Source of the DNA: Micromonospora carbonacea
Lineage (GTDB): Bacteria; Actinomycetota; Actinomycetes; Mycobacteriales; Micromonosporaceae
Length of the DNA stretch: 64,000 nucleotides
Assembly (NCBI RefSeq): GCF_014205165.1
Contig: NZ_JACHMZ010000001.1
Coordinates: 6,058,501-6,122,500, forward strand
Reading direction: 5' to 3'
Below the pieces are notes generated by a model, which saw only the letters and a list, made by a program, of their open reading frames with translations, was not told the DNA's origin and ran no database searches. Positions 10,675 through 19,181 of the stretch are shown piece after piece; within the stretch, counting starts at the first letter, position 1, and every line of letters starts with the position of its first letter. The position numbers were made by a program, and so were the translations under genes.

Positions 10675-11865
10675 GTGACTGGCAGACGCGCCGCCCAGGG
10701 ACACGAGGAGCCGCCCGGCGCAGCGGCGCCCGCCCCACCCGCGCAGGCAGGCCCGCCCACCCAGGCGGGCCCGCCAGGACAGCCCGGCGCGCCGGCCCAG
10801 CCTGGCCCACCCGCCCAGCCGGGCCCATTCGCTCAGCCTGGCCCACCCGGCCAGCCTGCCCCACCCGCTCAGCCTGGCCCGCCGGGACAGGCGGGCCCGA
10901 TCGGCCAACCCGGCACGCCTGCCCAGGCGGGCCCACCCGGACAAGCCGGCCCACCGGCCCAGCCCGGCCCCGCCCCGCAGGCGGCCCCGACCGGCCAGCC
11001 CGGCCCGCCCACGCAGTCCGGCCCGCCGGTGTTGCCCGGGCAGGCGATGTTGCCCGGCCCGCCGGCGTTGCCCGGGCAGGCGGCCGGCCCCGACCAGCCG
11101 GTCGAGGTGGAGCCGACCACCGGAGCCCCGGTCGACGCGGTGCCGCGCCGGGTGCCGGTCCGCCAGCCCGGCGGCCGGCTCCGCCCGACGCCCGCCCCCG
11201 ACGAGGACGCGTCGGGCGACGACGGGCTGTTCTGGGCCCCGATCGAACAGGTGCACTGGGACGGCACCCCCCTGCGCGAGGAACACGGCCGCCGACGCTG
11301 GTGGTGGCGACGAGCCGCCGACGCGGACCCCCGGGGAGAGGCCCGCCGACGGCGCGCCGACCGGCCCGCCCACCCGCCGGACCCGTGGCAGGGCCTCTCC
11401 GCCCTGCTGGCGCTCAGCCTGCTCGCCGCCTTCTTCGCCTGGGTGAGCGCCGGCCCGTTCTGGCTCGCCCTCGGGCACGCCACCACCGGCACCGTCGTGA
11501 TCGGCGAGTGCACGGGCGCGGGACTGACCCAGCGCTGCCGGGGGGTCTTCACCGCCGAGGGCGAGCGGTTCATCGCCTTCGGGGTACGCGTCAGCGGGGT
11601 GCCCGCCGAGCGCGCCGCCGCCGGCTCGACCCTGACCGCCCGGATGACCGGCCCGTCGGGCGACACCGCGTACGCCGACACCGGCGCCGGCCGGCACCTG
11701 CGCTGGCTGCTCGGGCTGCTGCTGGTGCTGGCCTGCGGGGCGGGGATCGCCCGGTACACCGGCGCGGCCCGGCTGACCGACCGGCGGGCCCGTCGCTGGG
11801 CGGTGGCGATGGCGGTGGCCGGTCCGCTGGTGATCAGCGTCGGCTTCCTCGCCGCCGCCTGGTAG
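10675..11865 (+). CDS. Membrane protein with N-terminal hexapeptide repeats
   Basis: From GTG 10675 the protein has 396 residues. Residues about 20-125 are roughly 17 tandem six-residue units of the form P-x-Q-(P/A)-G-P, giving a Pro/Gln/Gly-rich collagen-like segment. After an Arg-rich linker come two membrane helices flanking an extracytoplasmic domain with two Cys ([14 protein letters not shown]), then a third helix at the C-terminus. I do not recognise the family; a surface-exposed or envelope-spanning role is inferred. It diverges from metG. The upstream CCAAT is a poor -10, so the start is less certain than the frame. Confidence 0.7.
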   Translation: MTGRRAAQGHEEPPGAAAPAPPAQAGPPTQAGPPGQPGAPAQPGPPAQPGPFAQPGPPGQPAPPAQPGPPGQAGPIGQPGTPAQAGPPGQAGPPAQPGPAPQAAPTGQPGPPTQSGPPVLPGQAMLPGPPALPGQAAGPDQPVEVEPTTGAPVDAVPRRVPVRQPGGRLRPTPAPDEDASGDDGLFWAPIEQVHWDGTPLREEHGRRRWWWRRAADADPRGEARRRRADRPAHPPDPWQGLSALLALSLLAAFFAWVSAGPFWLALGHATTGTVVIGECTGAGLTQRCRGVFTAEGERFIAFGVRVSGVPAERAAAGSTLTARMTGPSGDTAYADTGAGRHLRWLLGLLLVLACGAGIARYTGAARLTDRRARRWAVAMAVAGPLVISVGFLAAAW

Positions 11866-11943
11866 ACGCCGCCCGCCCCGGCTGCGCTCGCCGCCCGGCC
11901 CCGCCGCCGCCCGCCCCGGCTGCGCGCGCCCCGCCCGCCGGTT

Positions 11944-11990
11944 AGGAAGGGGCCCTTCCTATACAGAAAGCGTTAACAAGGGGCCCTTCC
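11944..11990. repeat. Paired GGAAGGGGCCCTTCC palindrome
   Basis: AGGAAGGG-G-CCCTTCCT (11944-11960) is followed 17 nt later by a second copy with core AAGGG-G-CCCTT (11978-11988) and a GTTAAC between. It lies between convergent stops at 11865 and 11998, so it may serve as a two-way terminator. I recall this palindrome as an abundant Micromonospora intergenic repeat. Confidence 0.75.
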
Positions 11991-11997
11991 TTACACC

Positions 11998-12837
11998 TCA
12001 GGCGTGGACGGTGGTGTAGACGTCGCGGCGGCGCAGGCCGTACGCGGTGGCGACCTCGGTGATCGCGTCGCGCCGGGACAGGCCGGCGGCCTCCCGCTCG
12101 GCGACGGCCGCGCGCAGCGTCTCGTCGTCGGGGCGCTGCGCGGCGGCCGGCGGCGCGCCGGCCACCACGAGGGTGATCTCGCCGCGCGGCTCGCGCTCGG
12201 CGGCCCAGGCGGCCAGCTCTCCGAGGGGGCGGCGGACCACCTCCTCGTACGTCTTGGTCAGCTCGCGGCAGAGCGCGGCCGGGCGGTCGACGCCGAACTC
12301 GGCGGCCAGGTCGGCGAGCGCGCCCGCGATGCGGTGCGGGGCCTCGAAGAGGACCAGGGTGCGTTCCTCGCCGGCCAGGGCGCGCAGCCGGGACCGCCGC
12401 GCGCCGGGGGTGCGGGGCAGGAAGCCCTCGAAGCAGAACCGGTCGCTGGGCAGGCCGGACAGGGCCAGGGCGGTGGTGACGGCGCTGGGCCCGGGGGCGG
12501 CGGTCACCGGGACCCCGGCGTCGAGGGCCCCCCGGACCAGCCGGTAGCCGGGGTCGGAGACGCTGGGCATCCCGCCGTCGGTGACCAGGGCGACGACGTA
12601 TCCCTCGCGGAGGACCTCGACGAGTTCGGGGGTGCGCCGCTCCTCGTTGCCCTCGAAGTAGGAGACGATCCGGCCTCCGACGGTGACGTCGAGGTCGCGG
12701 GCCAGCCGGGTGAGCCGCCGGGTGTCCTCGGCGGCGACCACGTCGGCGGCGGCGAGCACCTCGCGGAACCGGGCGGACGCGTCGGACGGGTTGCCGAGCG
12801 GCGCGCCGAGGAGGATCAGGCGTCCGAATTCGGACAT
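11998..12837 (-). CDS. rsmI: 16S rRNA 2'-O-ribose methyltransferase (C1402)
   Basis: RsmI methylates the ribose of C1402 in 16S rRNA. The 279-aa protein has the SAM-binding start LILLGAPLGNPSDASARF, the central LVTDGGMPSVSDPGYRLV and PGPSAVTTALALSGL, the standard tetrapyrrole-methylase fold of this family, and the family's usual length. ATG 12837 begins the conserved region and follows GGGTGA; a longer frame from 12900 is less likely. It diverges from the mannosyltransferase gene, as in mycobacteria (Rv1003/Rv1002c). Confidence 0.93.
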   Translation of the reverse strand: MSEFGRLILLGAPLGNPSDASARFREVLAAADVVAAEDTRRLTRLARDLDVTVGGRIVSYFEGNEERRTPELVEVLREGYVVALVTDGGMPSVSDPGYRLVRGALDAGVPVTAAPGPSAVTTALALSGLPSDRFCFEGFLPRTPGARRSRLRALAGEERTLVLFEAPHRIAGALADLAAEFGVDRPAALCRELTKTYEEVVRRPLGELAAWAAEREPRGEITLVVAGAPPAAAQRPDDETLRAAVAEREAAGLSRRDAITEVATAYGLRRRDVYTTVHA

Positions 12838-12917
12838 TTCACCCAAGAGATGCGCTCCTTCATCGACAGTTGTACCGATATCGGGGACGATGGACGCCAC
12901 CGGGCACCTCCGCAGCC

Positions 12918-12923
12918 TACGAT
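12918..12923 (+). promoter_or_regulatory. -10 hexamer TACGAT of the mannosyltransferase
   Basis: TACGAT ends 6 nt before GTG 12930, consistent with a leaderless transcript. Confidence 0.55.
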
Positions 12924-12929
12924 CGCTGC

Positions 12930-14660
12930 GTGACGAGTGCGTCGACAGCGCAGAGCGCGAGCGCGGGCCGGGCGGGATCGGAGCACGCCGGGTCCACCGG
13001 CGACGCGACCGAGGAGTCCGGGCCGCCCCCCACCCCCGACGGCGGCGGGGGCGTCCCCGCGATCGTGCGGCGGCGGCTCGCCACCATCGACGCCCGACTC
13101 GACGTCAACTCGTGGATCGCCACCGCCGTCGTGGTGGCGATCGCCGCGATCCTGCGCCTGGTCGGCCTCAGCTACCCCAAGGGCAAGATCTTCGACGAGA
13201 TCTACTACGCCCGCGACGGCTGGGGGCTCGTCGACAAGGGCGTCGAGTGGAACTACAAGGACAACGGCCCGTCGTACGTGGTGCACCCGCCGCTGGGCAA
13301 GTGGCTCATCGGCCTGGGCGAGTGGGCGTTCGGCTACTCCGACGCCGAGCACAACATCTCCGTGCCCGGGCACCTGATGACGACCGCTCCGGAGTTCGGC
13401 TGGCGCTTCGGCGCGGCGCTGGCCGGGATCGTGTCGGTGCTGCTGCTGGTGCGCATCGGCCGCCGGCTGTTCCGCTCCACCACGCTCGGCTGCGCCGCCG
13501 GCCTGCTGCTCGCCCTCGACGGCTTCCACCTGGTGCTGTCCCGCACCGCCCTGCTCGACATCTTCCTGCTGCTGTTCGTGCTGGCCGCGTTCGGGGCGCT
13601 GGTCCTCGACCGGGACGCCCGGCGTCGCCGGTGGAGCCGGGCGCTGGACGCCGGCCTCGACCCCACCGCGCCCGGCCGCGCCGGCCGGCCCGCCGGCGGC
13701 TGGCGGAACTGGCCGTGGTGGCGGCTGGCCGCCGGGGTGCTGCTCGGCCTCGCCTGCGCGGTCAAGTGGAGCGCCCTCTACTTCCTGCCGGCCTTCGCGT
13801 TGCTGGCCCTGCTGTGGGAGGTCGGCGTCCGCCGCTCCGCGGGGGTGCGCCGGCCGTGGCGCGACGCGCTCCTCGACGAGCTGCCCTGGCTGGTGCTGGC
13901 CGGCGTCCTCATGGTCGTCGCCTACGTGGCGACCTGGTCGGGCTGGCTGCTGACCGACGACGGCTACTACCGCCTGGCCGCCCGGTACCCGAACGTGCCG
14001 GGCCTGAGCGACACCCCGATCATCGGGGCGCTGAACAACCTGTGGGAATACCACAAGGCGGCGTACGGCTTCCACAAGCAGCTCGACGACCCGCACAAAT
14101 ACCAGTCCTGGCCCTGGCAGTGGCTGCTGCTGGGCCGGCCGGTCGCCTTCCACTGGTCGGGCGAGGGGGCCTGCGGCGCGCCGAGCTGCGCCTCGGAGAT
14201 CCTGCTGCTGGGCACGCCGCTGCTGTGGTGGTCGTTCCTGCCCGCCCTGTTCGGCGCGGCCTGGATCGGCCTCGCGCGGCGGGACTGGCGGGCCGGGGCG
14301 ATCCTGCTCTGCGTGGCCGCCGGGCTGCTGCCCTGGTTCTGGTTCGCCTTCGACGGCCGGACGATGTTCTCCTTCTACACCGCGCCGGCCCTGCCGTTCC
14401 TGGTCCTCGCGGTCGTCTACGTGCTGGGCGCGATCGTCACCCCGGCCACCGACGGGGCGCGGGCCCCGGCCACCAGGGAGGCGGCCGCCGCCGGCGAGGA
14501 CGAGGTGGCGGAGCGCCGGCTCGTGGGCGGCGTCATCGTGGGCGCGTACGTGCTGCTGGTGGCGATCTGCTTCGCGTACTTCTATCCGATCTTCGTGGGC
14601 AAGGTGCTGCCGTACGCGGAGTGGTCGGCCCGGATGTGGTTGGACGGCCGCTGGATCTGA
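12930..14660 (+). CDS. Polyprenol-phosphate-mannose protein O-mannosyltransferase
   Basis: A 576-aa integral membrane GT39 enzyme that moves mannose from a polyprenol carrier to Ser/Thr of secreted proteins. It has about ten membrane helices, the acidic DE pair in the first extracytoplasmic loop (KIFDEIYYARDGW), the HPPLGKW motif and a C-terminal PMT_4TMC-like segment (GRTMFSFYTAPALPFL). A disordered Ser/Gly/Pro-rich cytoplasmic N-terminus of about 50 residues precedes the first helix. GTG 12930 is set by the TACGAT -10. Two hairpins follow the stop. The nearby secreted VWA proteins and repeat protein are plausible but unproven acceptors. Confidence 0.92.
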   Translation: MTSASTAQSASAGRAGSEHAGSTGDATEESGPPPTPDGGGGVPAIVRRRLATIDARLDVNSWIATAVVVAIAAILRLVGLSYPKGKIFDEIYYARDGWGLVDKGVEWNYKDNGPSYVVHPPLGKWLIGLGEWAFGYSDAEHNISVPGHLMTTAPEFGWRFGAALAGIVSVLLLVRIGRRLFRSTTLGCAAGLLLALDGFHLVLSRTALLDIFLLLFVLAAFGALVLDRDARRRRWSRALDAGLDPTAPGRAGRPAGGWRNWPWWRLAAGVLLGLACAVKWSALYFLPAFALLALLWEVGVRRSAGVRRPWRDALLDELPWLVLAGVLMVVAYVATWSGWLLTDDGYYRLAARYPNVPGLSDTPIIGALNNLWEYHKAAYGFHKQLDDPHKYQSWPWQWLLLGRPVAFHWSGEGACGAPSCASEILLLGTPLLWWSFLPALFGAAWIGLARRDWRAGAILLCVAAGLLPWFWFAFDGRTMFSFYTAPALPFLVLAVVYVLGAIVTPATDGARAPATREAAAAGEDEVAERRLVGGVIVGAYVLLVAICFAYFYPIFVGKVLPYAEWSARMWLDGRWI

Positions 14661-14680
14661 CGCCGGCGTCGGATATCGGA

Positions 14681-14708
14681 CAACCGGGCCCCGAAGCGGG
14701 CCCGGTTG
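14681..14708 (+). terminator. Hairpin terminator of the mannosyltransferase gene
   Basis: A perfect 11-bp stem, CAACCGGGCCC with GGGCCCGGTTG, around the loop CGAAGC, 20 nt after the stop codon at 14660. Confidence 0.8.
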
Positions 14709-15007
14709 GCGGGCCTCCGGGGCGTGGGAAACGGTCCGGGACGCAAAGACGCGCGCCCCGATCGCCTGCCACGGGGGAAGCGGGCGATTGGGGCGCGCAA
14801 TAGGAGCTTAACCACACGGCACCACCGGCACAACGGGTGGACTCGGGTCAGATTTCCGACGGAGCACACCAGCCTAATGGTTTACGCGGGGCAGCTAACC
14901 GTCAGTCATCCGGCGGGGACACATCGGGGTTTCCGGCCGCGCCCGCCGCCGATCCGCCCCGGCCCGGCGCGCCCGAGGGCCGCCTGAGCCTCCAAAGTGG
15001 ATCTCAC
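14709..15007. other. Gene-free stretch with long hairpin and possible small RNA
   Basis: The 360 nt between the mannosyltransferase and the VWA gene hold no coherent protein. A 19-bp stem (left arm 14751-14769, right arm 14780-14798, two G-U pairs, 10-nt loop) stands 42 nt beyond the first terminator. On the minus strand a TAGGCT hexamer (near 14874-14879) with TTAGCT 16 nt upstream could drive a short transcript that would end in this hairpin, about 115 nt long. That RNA is a guess; a second terminator is the simpler reading. Confidence 0.4.
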
Positions 15008-15013
15008 TACACT
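15008..15013 (+). promoter_or_regulatory. -10 hexamer TACACT of the VWA gene
   Basis: TACACT ends 7 nt before GTG 15021 with no ribosome site between, predicting a leaderless mRNA. Confidence 0.55.
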
Positions 15014-15020
15014 CGCCCCG

Positions 15021-16358
15021 GTGATCAACAAGAGACGATGGACAACCGTCTTCCGCGGACTGCTGGCGGCAACCGTCCTGGTCGGTCCGGCGGTCGCGCT
15101 GGGTGGTCCCGCACCGGCGCGGGCCGACGAGGAGAACCCCGTCGTCGAGCCGCCCCGGGTCGAGCTGGTGCTCGACGTCAGCGGCTCGATGCGGGCCCGG
15201 GACATCGACGGGCGCAGCCGGATCTCGGTGGCGCAGCAGGCGTTCAACGAGGTCGTGGACGCGCTGCCCGAGGAGACCCAGCTCGGCATCCGGGTGCTCG
15301 GGGCCACCTACAAGGGCAAGGACAAGCAGGTGGGGTGCCAGGACACCCAGCAGATCGTGCCGGTCGGCCGGGTGGACCGGGCCCAGGCCAAGGCGGCCGT
15401 GGCCACCCTCCGGCCCACCGGGTTCACCCCGGTCGGGCTGGCGCTCCGCTCGGCCGCCGCCGACCTCGGCACCGGCGCCACCGCCCGCCGGATCGTGCTG
15501 ATCACCGACGGCGAGGACACCTGCGCCCCGCCGGACCCGTGCGAGGTGGCCCGCGAGCTGGCCGCCCAGGGCACCAAGCTGGTGGTGGACACCCTCGGGC
15601 TCGCCCCCGACGAGAAGGTGCGCAGGCAGCTGCTCTGCATCGCCGGCGCCACCGGCGGGACGTACACGGCCGCGCAGAGCGCGGACGAGCTGACCGGCCG
15701 GATCAAGCAACTGGTGGACCGGGCCCGGGACACGTACACCGCCGCGCCGACCGTGGTGGGCGGCTCCGCCCGGTGCCCGGACGCGCCGCTGCTCGCCCCC
15801 GGCGTCTACACCGACCGGGAGCAGTTCTCCGAGCACCGCTGGTACCGGGTCCCGGTGCGCCCGGGTCAGGAGCTGCGGGCCTCGGTGAGCATCGCGCTGG
15901 ACCGCCCGGTGAACCCCGACCACGCGGTGCTGCTGCGCGCGACCGCCCCCGACGGCCGGGAGCTGGTGCGGGGCGTGGACGCCGGCAGCGGTCGCACCGA
16001 CGTGGTCTCCGCCGGCCTGCGCTGGTCGGCCGCCGCCGACGACGACGTGGACGCCGACGCCGACGGCGACGGCGACGGGGACGGGGAGACGCCGGGTCCG
16101 GCGGCCGGCGACGCCGCCCCGACCACCGTCTGCCTGGTGGTCAGCAACGCGTTCGCGCCGCGCCCCGGCACCCGGGCCGCCCCGGGGATGCCGATCGAGC
16201 TGACCGTCGACGTGGTCGCCTCGTCGCCGGACCCGGGCGGGCCGGACCTGGGCCGGGGCTGGGTGCTGTTGCTGCTGCTGACCCTGGCCGGCCTGGTCAC
16301 CGGGCTCGTCGCCGGGCTGCTCACCCGCTGGTGGGTCGCCACCTGGAGGGAGAACTGA
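15021..16358 (+). CDS. Secreted, membrane-anchored VWA-domain protein
   Basis: The 445-aa protein has an N-terminal signal sequence ending at ARA, a von Willebrand A domain (residues about 45-240) with the metal-site motif DVSGSMRARD and a later TDGEDT, then a beta-rich domain. A run of Asp and Gly near residue 350 could bind calcium. The protein ends in one membrane helix and a short basic cytoplasmic tail, so the bulk lies outside the cell. GTG 15021 is fixed by the TACACT -10. It is two bases upstream of a partner gene of similar topology. Adhesion or metal-dependent protein binding is inferred from the domain. Confidence 0.88.
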   Translation: MINKRRWTTVFRGLLAATVLVGPAVALGGPAPARADEENPVVEPPRVELVLDVSGSMRARDIDGRSRISVAQQAFNEVVDALPEETQLGIRVLGATYKGKDKQVGCQDTQQIVPVGRVDRAQAKAAVATLRPTGFTPVGLALRSAAADLGTGATARRIVLITDGEDTCAPPDPCEVARELAAQGTKLVVDTLGLAPDEKVRRQLLCIAGATGGTYTAAQSADELTGRIKQLVDRARDTYTAAPTVVGGSARCPDAPLLAPGVYTDREQFSEHRWYRVPVRPGQELRASVSIALDRPVNPDHAVLLRATAPDGRELVRGVDAGSGRTDVVSAGLRWSAAADDDVDADADGDGDGDGETPGPAAGDAAPTTVCLVVSNAFAPRPGTRAAPGMPIELTVDVVASSPDPGGPDLGRGWVLLLLLTLAGLVTGLVAGLLTRWWVATWREN

Positions 16359-16360
16359 CG

Positions 16361-17146
16361 ATGCGTACCCCGTTGATCCGGTCCTCGGCGGCGCTGGTCG
16401 CCGCCGCCGCGCTGACGCTCCCGGCCGCCCCCGCGCTGGCCGCGCCCACCCCCTCGCCCGGTGCCGCCACGGTCACCAAGGCCGGCACCTCGTTCCTGAC
16501 CGCCACGTCGATCACCGCCGGCCAGCCGGTCCGGGTCGGCGCGTCCACCAGCGACTACCTCTACTGGTCGTTCCCGGCCAGCGCCGGGCAGATCCACGAC
16601 ATCGCGGCGACGGTCACCTTCCCGAAGGGCCGCACCGGCGACTCCACCTGGACGGTCGAGGTCTTCGACGGCCTGCGCCGCCGCCAGGCGTGCACGGCGG
16701 GGGCGCAGACCCCGACGGCCGGGGCGTCGGCGACGAGCGTGGCGCTGGGCTGCACCCTGCGCCGGGTCCGGTCGTGGGCCGAGCCGTGGTCGGCCGACCC
16801 GCTGCCCGGCACGTACTTCGTGCGGCTCTCCGTCGTGGAGCTGCCGGAGCCGGACCTCGGCCTGCCGGTCGACGTGGACCTGCTGGTCGCCGAGGTCGGC
16901 GACGGCGACGCCCCCGCCGACGACGGGGAGCTGAAGGCCCCGCTGGTGCCCAACACGAAGGCCGGGACGGTGCTGACCGGGGACCCGGCGGCGGCCCCGG
17001 CCGACGAGGAGGACGACGGGAGCCTCCTCACCGGCTGGCTGCCGGACCTGTCGTCGCGGTGGGTCTGGACCGCGGTCGGCGGGGTGCTCGCGGCGGTGGC
17101 CGGCGTCGTCGGCTTCGCGCTGACCCGCCGCCCCCGCCGGCCCTGA
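16361..17146 (+). CDS. Secreted, membrane-anchored partner of the VWA protein
   Basis: The 261-aa protein starts two bases after the VWA gene stop, behind GGAGGG, so the two are co-translated. It has a signal peptide ending ALA, a beta-rich extracytoplasmic domain related in pattern to the C-terminal domain of the VWA protein (LYWSFPASAGQIHDIAATV is typical of bacterial pre-peptidase-like sandwiches), two Cys, an acidic linker and a final membrane helix with RRPRRP inside. The pair probably forms a surface complex. I do not know a named family. Confidence 0.8.
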   Translation: MRTPLIRSSAALVAAAALTLPAAPALAAPTPSPGAATVTKAGTSFLTATSITAGQPVRVGASTSDYLYWSFPASAGQIHDIAATVTFPKGRTGDSTWTVEVFDGLRRRQACTAGAQTPTAGASATSVALGCTLRRVRSWAEPWSADPLPGTYFVRLSVVELPEPDLGLPVDVDLLVAEVGDGDAPADDGELKAPLVPNTKAGTVLTGDPAAAPADEEDDGSLLTGWLPDLSSRWVWTAVGGVLAAVAGVVGFALTRRPRRP

Positions 17147-17220
17147 CCCCGCCGTGGCCCGTGGGGCCGGCGCGCTCCGGCCGCCGGTCCCACGGGCCAC
17201 CGGCGCGGGGGCGGGTGCGG

Positions 17221-17226
17221 TACGTT
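17221..17226 (+). promoter_or_regulatory. -10 hexamer TACGTT before the PPTase leader ORF
   Basis: TACGTT ends 8 nt before ATG 17235, which opens a 19-codon frame that overlaps the PPTase start. Confidence 0.5.
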
Positions 17227-17234
17227 CGACGGCG

Positions 17235-17294
17235 ATGAGCGGCGTGCGGGGCGGCCGGGGCCGCGACGGGAGCGGCGGGGGCTGCGATGCGTGA
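17235..17294 (+). CDS. 19-aa leader ORF overlapping the PPTase start
   Basis: ATG 17235 opens a Gly/Arg-rich frame that stops at TGA 17294, eight bases into the PPTase gene (ATGCGTGA). Because the -10 hexamer places the RNA start at this ATG, ribosomes would load here and terminate on the PPTase start, giving translational coupling. The peptide itself is probably not functional. Confidence 0.35.
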   Translation: MSGVRGGRGRDGSGGGCDA

Positions 17295-17946
17295 CCTGCT
17301 GCCGCCCGAGGTCGCGGTGGCCGTCGCCGGTGGGGACGACTGGGACGGCGAGCTGCTGCCCGCCGAGCGGGCCTGCCTGAGCGAGCGGGCGGTCGAGCGC
17401 CGACGGCGCGACTTCACCGCCGGCCGGGTCTGCGCCCGGCGGGCGCTCGCCGGCCTCGGCGTCCCGGCCGTCGCGGTGCCCGCCGCGCCGGACCGCGCCC
17501 CGGTCTGGCCGCCCGGGGTGGTCGGGACCATCACCCACACGCCGGGCTACTGCGCCGCCGCCGTGGCCCGCGCCGACGAGATCCGGTCGGTCGGCATGGA
17601 CGCGGAGCTGCGGGACCGGGAGCTCAACCCGGGGGTACGCCGGCTGGTCGGCCTGCCCGAGGAGTGGGCCGACTGCGCCCGGCTCCCCGCCACCGCGCCC
17701 TGGGCGGCCGTGTTGTTCAGCGCCAAGGAGACCATCTACAAGGTGTGGCACCCGGTCGTCGGCACGTGGCTGGGCTTCCACGACGCCCGCGTCGAGCTGG
17801 ACCCGGACTCCGGCCTGTTCACGGCCCGGATCTCCCCCGCCCGGCTGGACGCGGCCCCGGTGCCCGATCCGCCCGCGACGGTCACCGGGCGGTTCGCGGT
17901 CGACGCCGACGTGGTCCGTACCGCGGCCATCCTGTTACCCCGCTGA
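17287..17946 (+). CDS. 4'-phosphopantetheinyl transferase (EntD/Sfp type)
   Basis: This enzyme moves phosphopantetheine from CoA to the conserved Ser of carrier domains, which an NRPS needs for activity. The 219-aa protein shows the P1-P3 motifs of the family: GTITHTPGYCAAAV, the magnesium-binding GMDAEL and FSAKETIYKVWHPV. It lies about 6 kb from the end of the NRPS gene, whose two T domains (Ser1058, Ser2167) are plausible substrates, but it may equally serve the whole genome. Expression is probably coupled to the 19-codon leader ORF. Confidence 0.92.
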   Translation: MRDLLPPEVAVAVAGGDDWDGELLPAERACLSERAVERRRRDFTAGRVCARRALAGLGVPAVAVPAAPDRAPVWPPGVVGTITHTPGYCAAAVARADEIRSVGMDAELRDRELNPGVRRLVGLPEEWADCARLPATAPWAAVLFSAKETIYKVWHPVVGTWLGFHDARVELDPDSGLFTARISPARLDAAPVPDPPATVTGRFAVDADVVRTAAILLPR

Positions 17947-18027
17947 GACGGTCGGGGTGATCCCCGACTTGGGCAGGAGCGATACCGTCAGGGCGTTCGA
18001 GATCGCGATGAGGTGCCGAGGAGTACG

Positions 18028-19092
18028 GTGAGCCACCCCCAGGACCCATACGGGCCGCCGCAAGACCCCTACCAGCCGAACCAGGATCCAGCGACGACAC
18101 CCGTGCCCCCGTGGCCGGCCGATCCGACCGCCCCGCCGCCCCTGCCGCCGACCACCGCCCAGCCACCGGTCTCGGGCGCGCCGTACCCGCCGCCGCCGGT
18201 CTCGGGCGCGCCCTATCCGCCGCCGGTGTCCGGCGCGCCGTACCAGCCGACGTCGGGTACCCCGTACCAGCCGACGTCCGGTGCGCCGTACCCGCCGCCG
18301 GGTGGGTTCACGCCGCCGCCCACCCCCGACCCGACGTACCAGCCGGGCGTGGAGGCGGCCTACCCGCCGCCGCCGGGTCCGGCCTACCCGCCGCCGCCCG
18401 GCGGGGCGTACCCGCCCGGCCCGGGCTACGCGCCGGGCCCGGGTTACCCGCTCGGCCCGCCGATGGGGGCCAAGAAGAGCAGCAAGAAGCCGATCGTCAT
18501 CATCGTGGTCGTCGCGGTGGTGCTCGCGCTGCTCTGCTGCGTCGGCGGCATCGTGGCGCTGATCGCCTCGGCCAACGAGGCGGCGAAGGAGGCCGAGCGG
18601 CAGTTCCCGGCCCCGCCCCGGGTCACCACCGCGCCGAGCGGCCTGCCGAGCGCCGGCCCGACCTCCTCGTCGTCGTCCGACCCGGCCGACGGGGAGACCT
18701 TCAACATGAAGGCCGGCGAGACCCTGATCATCAACGACGAGGACGGCACCCTGGAGATCACGGTGCTGCGGTTCCGCACCTCGACGAAGGGCTGCAAGTC
18801 GTACTCGCCCGACCCCGACAAGGGGCTCTACCTGATCGCGGACGTCACCGCGACGGTGAAGAAGGGCAACATGTCGATCAACCCGTTCTACTTCCAGTGG
18901 GTAGCCGAGGACGGCACCACCGCGAACGGGATCGCCGGCGCGCTGGCCGGCTGCGGCGACCTGCTCGACTCCGGGGTCAACCTGCGGGAGGGCAGCAAGC
19001 GCACGGGCAGCGTCACCTTCGACGTGGCGAACAAGAACGGCGCGCTGGAATACCGGCACAAGCTGGAGACCGCCGGCTCCTGGAAGCCGTAG
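18028..19092 (+). CDS. Membrane-anchored DUF4352 protein
   Basis: The 354-aa protein has a Pro/Tyr/Gly-rich cytoplasmic N-terminus of about 145 residues with repeated VSGAPY and TSGAPY units, one membrane helix (IVIIVVVAVVLALLCCVGG) and an external domain (residues about 225-354) of the DUF4352 immunoglobulin-like type, including ALAGCGDLLDSGVNL and RTGSVTFDV. GTG 18028 follows GAGGAG. This architecture is common for small actinobacterial surface proteins of unknown function. A possible -10 (TACCGT) lies near 17983. Confidence 0.85.
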   Translation: MSHPQDPYGPPQDPYQPNQDPATTPVPPWPADPTAPPPLPPTTAQPPVSGAPYPPPPVSGAPYPPPVSGAPYQPTSGTPYQPTSGAPYPPPGGFTPPPTPDPTYQPGVEAAYPPPPGPAYPPPPGGAYPPGPGYAPGPGYPLGPPMGAKKSSKKPIVIIVVVAVVLALLCCVGGIVALIASANEAAKEAERQFPAPPRVTTAPSGLPSAGPTSSSSSDPADGETFNMKAGETLIINDEDGTLEITVLRFRTSTKGCKSYSPDPDKGLYLIADVTATVKKGNMSINPFYFQWVAEDGTTANGIAGALAGCGDLLDSGVNLREGSKRTGSVTFDVANKNGALEYRHKLETAGSWKP

Positions 19093-19181
19093 CCGCACCA
19101 CCTCGCGTACGTGGGGGCCGGTCCGCCGCCGCGGGCCGGCCCCCCGTCCGTCCCCACCCAGCGGGGTGGCGGGCCGACCGG

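Noticed and set aside
10735..11060. Regular 18-bp repeats that could suggest an array
   Set aside because: They encode the hexapeptide repeat of a membrane protein and have no unique spacers.
12838..12900. Longer N-terminus for rsmI from 12900
   Set aside because: The extra residues are not typical of the family, and the ATG at 12837 begins the conserved SAM-binding strand.
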